Of a DNA stretch of 64,000 nucleotides, positions 43,669 through 52,204 are shown piece after piece (the first letter of the stretch is position 1; each line of letters opens with the position of its first letter). Origin of the DNA: JADHUC01 sp964617665 (GTDB taxonomy: Bacteria > Planctomycetota > Planctomycetia > Pirellulales > Pirellulaceae). Where the stretch lies: contig CAZUAH010000006.1 of NCBI GenBank assembly GCA_964617665.1, positions 12,109-76,108 on the forward strand, given 5' to 3'. A program made the position numbers and the translations under genes. Under the pieces are notes generated by a model, which saw nothing but the letters and a program-made list of their open reading frames with translations, was not told where the DNA came from and made no database searches.

Positions 43669-44630
43669 GATGGCTCCACCGGTTCCGCGAGGATGTCCAG
43701 GAACGCCTCTTCCAGCGTGATACGCCGACGCGATATGCCGATGATGCTGACCTGCTTGTTTCGCAGATCGTCGATGCAATGATCTGCGGCTGCTTGATCC
43801 GCCAAACGGACGACACAGCGGAAGTGATCCTCGCCCAGTGCTTCCCCTCGACTGATCGGGCGGTCGCCAAGCGCTTGCAGGATTGCGTTCTTGGGGCCGG
43901 ACAACTCGAGCTCCAGATCCAAGCCTTCCAGCTGATCGGACGCGATTTCTGCCACCGATCCGATGCGCTTCAGCATGCCTTTGTCCAGGATAGCCACACG
44001 GTCGCAGACCATTTCGACTTCCTGCAGCAGATGGCTATTCAGAAAAACGGTTTTCCCGGCATCCCTGAGTTCGTGCAGCAAATTGCGCACATGAGACCGC
44101 CCCACGGGATCGAGGCCGTCGGTCGGCTCGTCCAGGAACAGTAGATCCGGATCGTGCACCAGCGCTTGCGCCAGCCCCAAACGCTGCACCATGCCTTTCG
44201 AGTATTTTCTGACCGGATCGCGGGCTCGATCCGACAATCCGACCAGTTCCAGCAACTCGCCTTGCTTCATCTTGATTTGTTCGCGCGACAGCCCGCTCAA
44301 GCCGCCGTAGTAGTCCAACGCGGTCAACGCAGTCAGATGTCGAGGAATGCGAAGGTTTTCGGGCAGATAGCCCACGCGTTGGCGGCTCCGTCGGTAGCCA
44401 GCTTGCTGGCCCAATAGAGACGCCGTGCCGCCATTCTTGCGCACGATTCCCAACAAGACGTTGATGAAGGTTGTCTTGCCCGCACCGTTAGGCCCCAACA
44501 GGCCAAATACCTCACCCGCCTCGACGCGAAACGTCACGCCTTTGAGCGCTTCCAGCGACTTGCGGAAGATCAGCCCGCTGCGATAGCTCTTCCGCAGGTC
44601 ACGCACCTCGATGACAGGGTCTGCAGGCAT
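43665..44630 (-). CDS. ABC transporter ATP-binding protein
   Basis: 321 residues. Walker A is GPNGAGKTT near residues 46-54, the signature is the YSKGMVQRLGLAQAL variant, and Walker B is LLFLDEPTDGLDP, followed by the His in LNSHLLQEVE. The C-terminal 90 residues form the extra domain common in ABC-2 drug or polysaccharide exporters of the CcmA/NatA type. The permease gene begins inside its stop codon, so the two are translated together. It is a full-length family member. Confidence 0.93.
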   Translation of the reverse strand: MPADPVIEVRDLRKSYRSGLIFRKSLEALKGVTFRVEAGEVFGLLGPNGAGKTTFINVLLGIVRKNGGTASLLGQQAGYRRSRQRVGYLPENLRIPRHLTALTALDYYGGLSGLSREQIKMKQGELLELVGLSDRARDPVRKYSKGMVQRLGLAQALVHDPDLLFLDEPTDGLDPVGRSHVRNLLHELRDAGKTVFLNSHLLQEVEMVCDRVAILDKGMLKRIGSVAEIASDQLEGLDLELELSGPKNAILQALGDRPISRGEALGEDHFRCVVRLADQAAADHCIDDLRNKQVSIIGISRRRITLEEAFLDILAEPVEPS

Positions 44631-44880
44631 CGTCGTTCCGTTGGGCTGCGCTGTGGCCGTGCTTCGTCCAATTGACGAGTTACGATCCTAGGGGGCCGCC
44701 GCAACCCCGTCAAGTTGACGGTGATTCACTATCCGAGCTTCCGCCGAACCACAATAAATGACTTTTCGCCGCAGTCGTACGAATCTTGCGTTTGAATCTG
44801 TAACGTTCAGCTTCTCACACGTCGTTGTCTCGCAAATTCGGCCGAAGTACATGAGCGCCGTCGGCTTTGGGAGAAAATTC

Positions 44881-45087
44881 ATGACTGCAAAATGCAGATG
44901 TCCGCAGTATTACCGCATGATGTCGTTTGTATTGCTTGCGTGCACGGTCGCGCTGAATGGGTGTTCACGACGGACCGACGAGCCCGGCGCGTACGAGATT
45001 GTCACCGTGGTCAAAGTCGTCGGAATTCCGTTGTTCAACAGATTGGACGAAGGCGTATCCCGACGTGAAGCATCAAACCTCCGATAG
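44881..45087 (+). pseudogene. Truncated lipoprotein, start of a sugar-binding-protein-like gene
   Basis: 68 codons from the ATG at 44881. A lipoprotein signal ends in the lipobox ALNGC. The rest (IVTVVKVVGIPLFNRLDEGV) resembles the first strand and helix of periplasmic sugar-binding proteins, which normally run over 300 residues. The frame stops after 15 more unrelated residues, only 17 bases before the tail of the next relic. No continuation was found in other frames. It may still express as a small lipoprotein, but a relic is more likely. Confidence 0.55.
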
Positions 45088-45103
45088 GGCGGGTGAATCC
45101 ACG

Positions 45104-45445
45104 TTACACCTTGTCGGGAATCACCCAGGGGTCGCGGCCGGATCGTTTGAACAGCTTCATCGCGTCTGCGTCATCGATGATTCCCTCGGTCTCCTGATCG
45201 ATTCTTAGTTCACGGCCCAGCCGGTAGCTGATCGTGCCGTAATGCGATAGCATCGCGTTGCGGTGCCCTTCCTGGATGTCCGCGTTCGCGCGGCGTCGCG
45301 TGCGGATGGCCTGCACAAAGTCCTCTTTGTGCTCTGGATCGGGATGACGGCCAAACATTTGATCTTGAACCACCGGCTTGCGATCTTGGGGGCGGGCGAA
45401 TACGAAGTTCGCTTCGCCGCCGGTAAACTCCCATGATTCTACCCG
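45104..45445 (-). pseudogene. C-terminal fragment of a Gfo/Idh/MocA-type oxidoreductase
   Basis: About 113 codons, open from an in-frame stop at 45446-45448 to a stop at 45104. The text SWEFTGGEANFVFARP, FVQAIRTRRRANADIQEGHR, MLSHYGTISYRLGRELRID and DAMKLFKRSGRDPWVIPDKV matches the end of the planctomycete Gfo/Idh/MocA family. The NAD-binding domain is absent, and the fragment begins abruptly. It faces the truncated lipoprotein tail to tail, so both seem to be leftovers of a deletion or rearrangement. Confidence 0.7.
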
Positions 45446-45517
45446 TCAATCATCTTGCCGGAAAAGGATAAGGCAAGATCATGTTGGGGTAAAAATCATA
45501 AGACGGATGCCGCGCTG

Positions 45518-47137
45518 CTACCGGCTCGTCAACCGGGCCTCCAGTTCAGCTCGCCCCTTTTCGATCGCTGCGGTCGTTGCGCGGATGTATTGGTCATCTG
45601 CCTGCTCGCGCGTGAAACGCTCGAAGTGGTCCAGCATCAATAGGCCTTCGCGAATGGATTCTTCCACCGCCGCGTCCTGACCGCCGACAGACAGGTAGAT
45701 CGGGCTCGTGTGGGCAAAGCGCAATCGAGACGGTCGCTGGCGGAAGCGATGCTCGTCGTCCCCCGATCGGTACACGGACAACTCTTGGTCGCTGAGCAGG
45801 TCGTCGCGCGCCGTGCATCGGGCTGCCAGCCAAGAGCCCTTCCGGACGTCGATTTCGGTGGTGCCGGAGAACTCGCTTTTTCCTGCGACCTCAAACGCGT
45901 GTACCACTTCGCCGTTCAGCATTACTTCAGCCGTCGTCAAGGGCTGGTCAGACAGAATTGTCAGTTCCACTGACACGGGATCGTCGTCTGCCTTGAGTTC
46001 GATTGTATCGCCGGGCTTCTGACCGGTTTCCGTCTTCAGGAAGATCATCGGACCGTTGGTCACGAAGTTCTTGCCGGCCGCCCACGCCTTGTTGAACTCC
46101 TGCAACGAGGCGTCAGCCGGCACGCGCACATAAGCTCGGTTGTACCCCACGGGGTTTGGCTTGACGCCGATAGCGGTTCCCGCTCCGGCTGCGAGCTTCA
46201 ATCCGCAGTTCAGGAGCCGGTAATACGTGTCGGTGTTCATCCGCATCATGCCTTGGTCGGTGCCTTCGTAGACCGGAAAGTCGGGCACCTGGAGCAGATT
46301 CGAGTAGTGGGTGCGCGGCTGGAAGCGGTGCAGATGAAAATTGTTGTTGCAGATATTGACCACGTGCACGTAGCCCAGCAGGGCATCCAGCAAGACCTCT
46401 CGCGACCAGCCGGCCTGGTAGCTGACCAACCCACCCGCCTCGCAAGCGTGACGAACGTAGTCAAGGTTGGGCCGGGCACGATTGGTCTCGATCGGCATTG
46501 GTGCGGGCAAGTTCTGGATGTAGGCGGCCCCCCAGCCGTATTCCAGCTCCGCGTCGAAAACGCTTGACGGCACGCTTTGCCCAGCGAACTTCAATGGGCT
46601 GACCCGCTGGCTTCCTGTCGGAATCGGCCGACGCGCATCCGGTCCGTTCCACCAAGTGAGCGAAGTGCCGAAATCGAGTCCTTCGGCCACGAGCATCGGC
46701 CCGAGTTCCGCCGGAGCGACGTGAACGTGGTTCTCGCCACACAGGTATCCGCGTGATCGCATATCGACCCAGCGTCGTAGCGTTACGGTCTTCGTCGTTT
46801 CTGGGGCGTTGACTTCGATTTCTTGTTTGAAGCGAACATATTCCAGTCCCCGTTCCACTCGCAGAAGAATGGCCCCTTCCCGCACTTCCACAACCGCATT
46901 GCCCGCGCATGCGAACCATTTGTCCGGTGGAGTTGGTACCATGACCGCACCATCGGGCACAATGCAATCGCCGCCGACAGGGCGAACGAGTACGCGGCAG
47001 GGAAGTGGACGACTTTGCTCGTCAACGACTGTGATTCGCAACTCGGAAGCGGGGCCAACCGAGGCTGAAACTAACAGAATTAGCGAGACTGCGACTGACC
47101 TCCGCGCCGAGAAGGAATGAACTGAATGGACTTGCAT
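45518..47137 (-). CDS. Secreted CehA/McbA-type metallohydrolase-like protein
   Basis: 539 residues from the ATG at 47137 (AGAGGA upstream), with a signal peptide to about residue 31. Residues about 32-125 are a beta domain (ELRITVVDEQSRPLPCRVLV). Then YLCGENHVHV (near 130) resembles the GDLHxHT metal motif of PHP-type metallohydrolases such as CehA and McbA, keeping both His but with Glu-Asn in place of Asp-Leu. LDFGTSLTWWNG, HACEAGGLVSYQ and GTAIGVKPNPVGYNRAYV follow in family order. A C-terminal beta segment precedes a helical end. Carbaryl-type ester or amide hydrolysis is known for relatives; here the substrate is unknown and metal binding is uncertain. Confidence 0.65.
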   Translation of the reverse strand: MQVHSVHSFSARRSVAVSLILLVSASVGPASELRITVVDEQSRPLPCRVLVRPVGGDCIVPDGAVMVPTPPDKWFACAGNAVVEVREGAILLRVERGLEYVRFKQEIEVNAPETTKTVTLRRWVDMRSRGYLCGENHVHVAPAELGPMLVAEGLDFGTSLTWWNGPDARRPIPTGSQRVSPLKFAGQSVPSSVFDAELEYGWGAAYIQNLPAPMPIETNRARPNLDYVRHACEAGGLVSYQAGWSREVLLDALLGYVHVVNICNNNFHLHRFQPRTHYSNLLQVPDFPVYEGTDQGMMRMNTDTYYRLLNCGLKLAAGAGTAIGVKPNPVGYNRAYVRVPADASLQEFNKAWAAGKNFVTNGPMIFLKTETGQKPGDTIELKADDDPVSVELTILSDQPLTTAEVMLNGEVVHAFEVAGKSEFSGTTEIDVRKGSWLAARCTARDDLLSDQELSVYRSGDDEHRFRQRPSRLRFAHTSPIYLSVGGQDAAVEESIREGLLMLDHFERFTREQADDQYIRATTAAIEKGRAELEARLTSR

Positions 47138-47365
47138 CTTGAAATCCTCTCGTCTTCGACTGGAGAATGAAACTGATCGCCAAGGGCGCCAATTATGTGC
47201 CATACCCCAGGTTGTACAAGAACGAGAAGCAAGCTCTGGCACCTTTAGCCCGATCGCCATATGTGGTATTCTCCACTTCGTACGTCTGGAGATCAAATTG
47301 GACATCAACAGGCTTTGGCCTGATGCCAGATCAATCGGTAACGCTTAGTACATGGGAGAAAGTAG

Positions 47366-48379
47366 ATGAGTATCAAAGTAGGGATCAACGGATTCGGTAG
47401 AATTGGCCGCCTTGTGTTTCGGGCATCATTCGGACGCGACGACATTGACGTAGTGGGAATCAACGATCCGTTTCTGGATCCCGCCTACATGGCGTACCTG
47501 CTGAAGTACGACACCATTCACGGCCGATTCGGTGGCGACGTGGAAGTCGAAGACGGTTCAATTGTGGTGAACGGGAAGAAAGTAGCCGTTTCGAGCGAAA
47601 GGTCGCCCGCTGACATTAAGTGGCCTGCATGTGAAGCAGAATATGTGGTTGAGTCTTCTGGAGCGTTCTTGACCAAGGAGAAGGCGCAGGGGCACCTGGA
47701 CGCAGGGGCAAAACGAGTCGTCATGTCAGCTCCGTCGAAAGACGACACTCCCATGTTCGTGATGGGAGTGAACAACGAGAACTACAGCGCCGACATGTTG
47801 ATGGCCTCCAACGCGTCGTGCACCACGAATTGCCTGGCTCCGCTGGCCAAGGTGGTCAACGACAACTTCGGTATCGTGGAAGGTTTGATGACAACCGTCC
47901 ACGCCATGACCGCAACTCAAAAGGTCGCCGACGGACCCTCTGGCAAGAATTGGCGAGACGGCCGCGCGGCGTCGGCCAACATCATTCCCGCGAGCACGGG
48001 AGCGGCGAAGGCCGTTGGCAAAGTGATCCCCGAATTGAATGGGAAGCTCACGGGCATGGCATTTCGCGTCCCAACCGGTGACGTGTCGGTTGTCGACTTG
48101 ACGTGCCGGCTGGAAAAGGCGGCCACCTACGACGCCATCAAGGCGGCAATGAAAGCAGCATCCGAAGGCCCGATGAAGGGCGTTTTGGCATACACTGAGG
48201 ACGATGTCGTGTCGTCAGACTTCATCGGCGAGCCGTGCACCAGCATCTTCGACGCAAACGCGGGCATCTCGCTGAACGACAACTTTGTCAAGCTGATCTC
48301 GTGGTATGACAACGAGTGGGGATACTCCAGCAAGGTTCTGGATCTGATCGCCCACATGAATGCCACAATCAAGGCATAG
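47366..48379 (+). CDS. gap: Glyceraldehyde-3-phosphate dehydrogenase, type I
   Basis: 337 residues, full length, from the ATG at 47366 with GGGAGA upstream. KVGINGFGRIGR begins the NAD-binding fold and Asp34 in GINDP favours NAD. The catalytic Cys152 is in ASCTTNC and His179 in TTVHAMTATQ. SASTGAAKAV-like text (IPASTGAAKAVGKVIPELNG) and WYDNEWGYS complete the family signature. It oxidises glyceraldehyde 3-phosphate to 1,3-bisphosphoglycerate in glycolysis and runs the reverse in gluconeogenesis. It stands alone, divergent from the CehA-like gene. Confidence 0.98.
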   Translation: MSIKVGINGFGRIGRLVFRASFGRDDIDVVGINDPFLDPAYMAYLLKYDTIHGRFGGDVEVEDGSIVVNGKKVAVSSERSPADIKWPACEAEYVVESSGAFLTKEKAQGHLDAGAKRVVMSAPSKDDTPMFVMGVNNENYSADMLMASNASCTTNCLAPLAKVVNDNFGIVEGLMTTVHAMTATQKVADGPSGKNWRDGRAASANIIPASTGAAKAVGKVIPELNGKLTGMAFRVPTGDVSVVDLTCRLEKAATYDAIKAAMKAASEGPMKGVLAYTEDDVVSSDFIGEPCTSIFDANAGISLNDNFVKLISWYDNEWGYSSKVLDLIAHMNATIKA

Positions 48380-48470
48380 GCCAACGCATCTGTCTTCCGT
48401 TCGTAGTACTGGCTGCAGGCTGGGCTACGAACGGGACTTGGCCAACCGCGCTGAGCTATCTGTCAGCTTA

Positions 48471-49640
48471 TCATTTGCTGCGCCTAAAAAGTGTGTCGAC
48501 TCGTCGACGCTCGCTTCCCAGTGTGCACGTCAGGAATGCGTAGATCGTCCACTCGGCCGGCTTGAGTGAAAGGTACGCCAAGTCGGCAAACCATGGATTG
48601 ATCAAGCGTCCCGCCAACGCTGGTCCGAGCGCATCGTAGACACAACGTAACAGGCGATGGACTGTGGGCGCCAACGCGAGCAGGACCAACTCGCCGGCTT
48701 TCAGTATCCTCAGTTGACGGTTCACCCGGACCACAGTGCCATCGGTCCCAATGATCTCCTGCGCACCGACCAAGGCCCGATGACCGTGCGCGGCGGCCGA
48801 CGCAACGTAACAGCCACCGGACTGTTCGACAGGTAGCTTTGCATACTCCTCTAACGATCGCTCGATCGCCCAACGACAAGCGCCCAGGAAGGCCCCCAGC
48901 CAAGAGAACGCGGCCAGCAGTTGTATCATCCGAAACCGTGGAGGCCGCGGATATCGCCAGAGCAGGCGCAGAGTCATTCCCACGTACACACCGAAGGCCC
49001 AAGACGGGCCAAGCAGCAACGACAAGAACCAAAGCACCGCGAGCGGCCAAAGTGGCCATAAACACGCCGTGATCATGTCGTCGGCTTGAGGGCTGGCTAT
49101 GAAGATGCCCAACACGTAAAGAGCTAGGCCAACCACGACGACCACCTCCCAACGAATGCCGATTCTTCGACGCACCCAGAGCAGAAGCCGAATTACCCAC
49201 CAAGCCGCAAAGGGCACCACGATTGCGGCGAATCCCATCAACAGTAAGCCCAGCCAATTGGGACTCAATATCCTCTGGATATTCGCCACCACGATTCCCA
49301 ACAAGGCCCAGTACCACATCGCCACAGGTATCCCTGTGAAGATACCGAACCGCACAATCCATTTCTCGGCAAACCGAGCCTCGCGAAACAGCAGCAGCGT
49401 CAAGCTGACCATCGGATACAGCATCAGCGGATAGAACACGAACCCGGCCCTGCCCGACAGTGCGAAGGACAATTTGTCGTCCATAGCCCCGGACTGCCAA
49501 TTGGCTGCATCCGGCGGGCTGCTCACGGTCATAGCGTGGCACATGACAGGCACGACAACGCCGGCATAGAGGAAGGCCAGCCGTACCGGCCAATAGAGAT
49601 TACTCTGTTGCAGTTGACGCAGACCAAACCGATTCTTCAT
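48471..49640 (-). CDS. Polytopic membrane protein with CFI-box-like C-terminus
   Basis: 389 residues from the ATG at 49640; GAGTGAGA lies upstream, and a GTG three codons earlier is an alternative. About seven membrane spans fill residues 20-270. The C-terminal 120 residues are soluble: GGCYVASAAAHGHRALVGAQ, then LRILKAGELVLLALAP and LINPWFADLAYLSLKPAEW. The opening Cys-Tyr-x-Ala-(S/T)-Ala block recalls the CFI-box found at the ends of other bacterial proteins. Its role is unknown. The gene starts 17 bases after the haem-propeller gene, so they share a transcript. Confidence 0.65.
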   Translation of the reverse strand: MKNRFGLRQLQQSNLYWPVRLAFLYAGVVVPVMCHAMTVSSPPDAANWQSGAMDDKLSFALSGRAGFVFYPLMLYPMVSLTLLLFREARFAEKWIVRFGIFTGIPVAMWYWALLGIVVANIQRILSPNWLGLLLMGFAAIVVPFAAWWVIRLLLWVRRRIGIRWEVVVVVGLALYVLGIFIASPQADDMITACLWPLWPLAVLWFLSLLLGPSWAFGVYVGMTLRLLWRYPRPPRFRMIQLLAAFSWLGAFLGACRWAIERSLEEYAKLPVEQSGGCYVASAAAHGHRALVGAQEIIGTDGTVVRVNRQLRILKAGELVLLALAPTVHRLLRCVYDALGPALAGRLINPWFADLAYLSLKPAEWTIYAFLTCTLGSERRRVDTLFRRSK

Positions 49641-49656
49641 TAGTCTCACTCGCCAA

Positions 49657-52080
49657 TCAAAACGTTCGTCCGAAGTTGCGTTCCTGAGAGATCGGTTTGG
49701 CGCCGGGCATGTCCATGCGCGGTGTGGCGTCCAGGGCCTGCTTGGCCTTCTGCAGGATACCGAGCAGTCGCTCGTACTCGGGATCGTCTTTCGATTTGAA
49801 AAGGGCTTTCCGGTCGTCGGCCAAGCCGTCGGCGGATTCGGCGAGATTGTTGATCAGAATGGGACTCCATTCCGGATGCGTCAGGTTGATCTGGCCGCGC
49901 GGGCTAAACTTATTGCTGCCGCCGATGACGATTCTTGCTTTGGGCATTCCCAGATGGTCCCAGAATGCATTGTACTCGGCGATCCACGGTTCCACTTGAA
50001 TCAAACGGCCGCCGTCGCCTTGCGATGCAAAAACGCCGCCCTTGCCGGGCCGCGTTCTTGCGTAGGCGTCGCGGCCGCCGGTCGTGTGCGGTCGCGTCAT
50101 CTCCCATGTGCCGTAGTAGGGGACATTTGCATCAATCCACGCGTAGATACAGCGCCGGCTCTGGTCGTCCATGTCGACGTCACCGTGCTTCGCTTCGATC
50201 AACTTCGTCAACTTGCTTACCCACGAACCGGTGGACAACGCCGGGAAGTTGCCGTTTGGGCCGCGGTTGATGTAGTAGTAATCGACGTAGCCTGGGAACA
50301 CGAACGATTCGTACGCCATGTTGTAGAAACGTGTCTTGTCGCCCGACAGGTTGATACCACCGTCCGGTTTGGGGCCGTCGTGGCATTCGACGCAGTATCG
50401 GTCGAGGATCGGCTGTACCTGTTTGACGAAATCCACTGGCCCCGCGCCCCACGGCGGCGGCGTGATGCTGGCTGGCCGACTCTCCGTGCGGAGCGAGATG
50501 TAGTGTGTGGGTGGCGAACTGGCCCGATGTTCGTGGCATCCGACGCACGAGGCAAATTCTCCGGTGGTGATTTGGGCGACGGATCCCATGCGCTGCAGTT
50601 CTTTCCCGTCTTTGTCCAACGCGATGAAGAAAAGTTCAGAGTTCGACGGTGCCTTGAAGTAGGCGGAGCCTTCTTCGTCCACGGACACGGTTCCGTAATT
50701 GCACTTCACGTAGTACGAACCCTGACCGACAATCGGGTAGTGATCGTTGAAACGCAGCCCTTCGGTGTTGTACTTCTTCGGCCGTTGCGACATGACGCGC
50801 AGCGCGGCCACTTGGCCTCGCCGCACGCCCTGTTCCAGTAAGCCTTGGTAAACGTCCTGCACATAGTAGACACCGTCGCCCGACTCTTGCGGGCAGTCGC
50901 CTGGGATCGCGCGAGGAAGCGGCCTTGGCGTTAGTGAAACCGGACTGAAGCAGGACGCGTCCGTTTTGTGCACCGGGCAGGTGTCACCGGTATTGTGATT
51001 CAGGATGTACAGGTGATGATGTCGCGGGTCGTCGCCACCAAACGACACCAGCGACAGATCCTCGGTGAACGGAAACGGATCGGCAAACGCCCGCTCATAC
51101 AACGTGTCGGCCTCCCGAGTTCCCACGCCCGTCGCGCGCCAGTTGTCGCCGGTGGCCAGATCCTTTTCCAACGGCGTCACATGCGTCACCTTCCACATGC
51201 TGTCGTAGCTCTCCAGCCCCCTGCTATGATCGACGATAGCCAAATCGCCGATCGGAATTCTGTGATGCGCGGCCCAGACGACGAGGACCTTCTGAGTGCT
51301 GGGGATTTCACGGCCACCGTAGACGGCATTGGGGATGCGGAACGTGTTGCCGTGGTACAGCTTCAGTTGACGCCCGTTGGGGTTGATAGTCCATAGTCCC
51401 TCCCATGCAAAGATATTCTTGTCGTTATACTCCCAACGCGTACAAAGGATCGAACCATCTTGCAGGACGGACGGCGTCAGTGTGCACAGTGTCGTATAGT
51501 CGATGCGGCGCAGGTTGGATCCGTCTGCGGCGATCGCGTACAACGCACACGCGAGAAAGTTCTGGCACAACGAGTAGGATTCGACTCGCGACGACGAGAA
51601 AATGATGCGCCCGTCAGGATAGTAGACGGGACTCACGTCGTGATACGGCCCGCTGGTCAACTGCCGAAGCCCGGTGCCGTCGACATTGATCTCCCAGATA
51701 TGAAACGGATCGTCATTTGTCACCTTGTAGGAAAAGACAAGCTTTCGGCCGTCGTACGACGGGTTCATATTGAAGATGAAGCCCTTTTCCGTCTCGAAAA
51801 CCACACGTTCGCCGTCACCGGGTGTCGCAGGATCGTAGACACAGATAGCCGCCCCAACCCCCGTTCGCTGCGAGAACATCACAGCATTGGTCCCACGCAT
51901 CCCGTAAGCCGCCCGTTTTATGAAAGCAATCGGCGGGCAGGCACCAATCATCTGCCGAGCGGTTTCTGGATCGGCCTTCTTCCGTTCGCCTGTATTCGGA
52001 GTCGCTATAACGTCGGCGATCAGCAAGGCAACCGATGCGATGGCAATTGCAGTACAGCGAAACGCATATGCTTGTGGCAT
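49657..52080 (-). CDS. Secreted beta-propeller di-haem protein (hydrazine synthase alpha-like)
   Basis: 807 residues from the ATG at 52080 (GGAAG upstream), with a signal peptide. Residues about 60-400 are PD40-type blades (GRKLVFSYKVTNDDPFHIWE, YPDGRIIFSSSRVES, LQDGSILCTRWEYNDKN). Haem c sites are CVGCH near 512 and CVECH near 563, spaced as in the two paralogues. The C-terminal block includes YAWIDANVPYYGTWE and DATPRMDMPGAKPI. It is the third member of the family in this window. The multi-span protein at 48471 lies 17 bases downstream and may be its membrane partner. A perfect 27-base inverted repeat separates it from the sulfatase upstream. Confidence 0.82.
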   Translation of the reverse strand: MPQAYAFRCTAIAIASVALLIADVIATPNTGERKKADPETARQMIGACPPIAFIKRAAYGMRGTNAVMFSQRTGVGAAICVYDPATPGDGERVVFETEKGFIFNMNPSYDGRKLVFSYKVTNDDPFHIWEINVDGTGLRQLTSGPYHDVSPVYYPDGRIIFSSSRVESYSLCQNFLACALYAIAADGSNLRRIDYTTLCTLTPSVLQDGSILCTRWEYNDKNIFAWEGLWTINPNGRQLKLYHGNTFRIPNAVYGGREIPSTQKVLVVWAAHHRIPIGDLAIVDHSRGLESYDSMWKVTHVTPLEKDLATGDNWRATGVGTREADTLYERAFADPFPFTEDLSLVSFGGDDPRHHHLYILNHNTGDTCPVHKTDASCFSPVSLTPRPLPRAIPGDCPQESGDGVYYVQDVYQGLLEQGVRRGQVAALRVMSQRPKKYNTEGLRFNDHYPIVGQGSYYVKCNYGTVSVDEEGSAYFKAPSNSELFFIALDKDGKELQRMGSVAQITTGEFASCVGCHEHRASSPPTHYISLRTESRPASITPPPWGAGPVDFVKQVQPILDRYCVECHDGPKPDGGINLSGDKTRFYNMAYESFVFPGYVDYYYINRGPNGNFPALSTGSWVSKLTKLIEAKHGDVDMDDQSRRCIYAWIDANVPYYGTWEMTRPHTTGGRDAYARTRPGKGGVFASQGDGGRLIQVEPWIAEYNAFWDHLGMPKARIVIGGSNKFSPRGQINLTHPEWSPILINNLAESADGLADDRKALFKSKDDPEYERLLGILQKAKQALDATPRMDMPGAKPISQERNFGRTF

Positions 52081-52107
52081 TGTTCGCTTCCTTCTGATCA
52101 GCTTCGC

Positions 52108-52181
52108 CGTACGATGGCCCTCCGAGGCCGTCGAAGCAGCAACGATTTCCCATATCGACGGCCTCGGAGGGCCATCGTACG
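52108..52181. repeat. Perfect 27-base inverted repeat
   Basis: The left arm (52108-52134, CGTACGATGGCCCTCCGAGG at its start) and the right arm (52155-52181) are exact complements around a 20-base loop. It fills the gap between two minus-strand genes. Both arms read DGLGGPSYG in one frame, a peptide often met in spurious planctomycete translations. It could act as a terminator, mRNA stabiliser or mobile palindrome. Confidence 0.85.
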
Positions 52182-52204
52182 GGATTTACGGACAAACTCG
52201 TCAC

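Noticed and set aside
44707..44721. 15-base palindrome CCGTCAAGTTGACGG upstream of the ABC operon
   Set aside because: It could be an operator, but a single short palindrome with no matching regulator nearby is weak evidence.
48484..49593. 369-codon open frame on the minus strand
   Set aside because: It overlaps the multi-span protein in another phase; the latter has membrane spans and a ribosome site.
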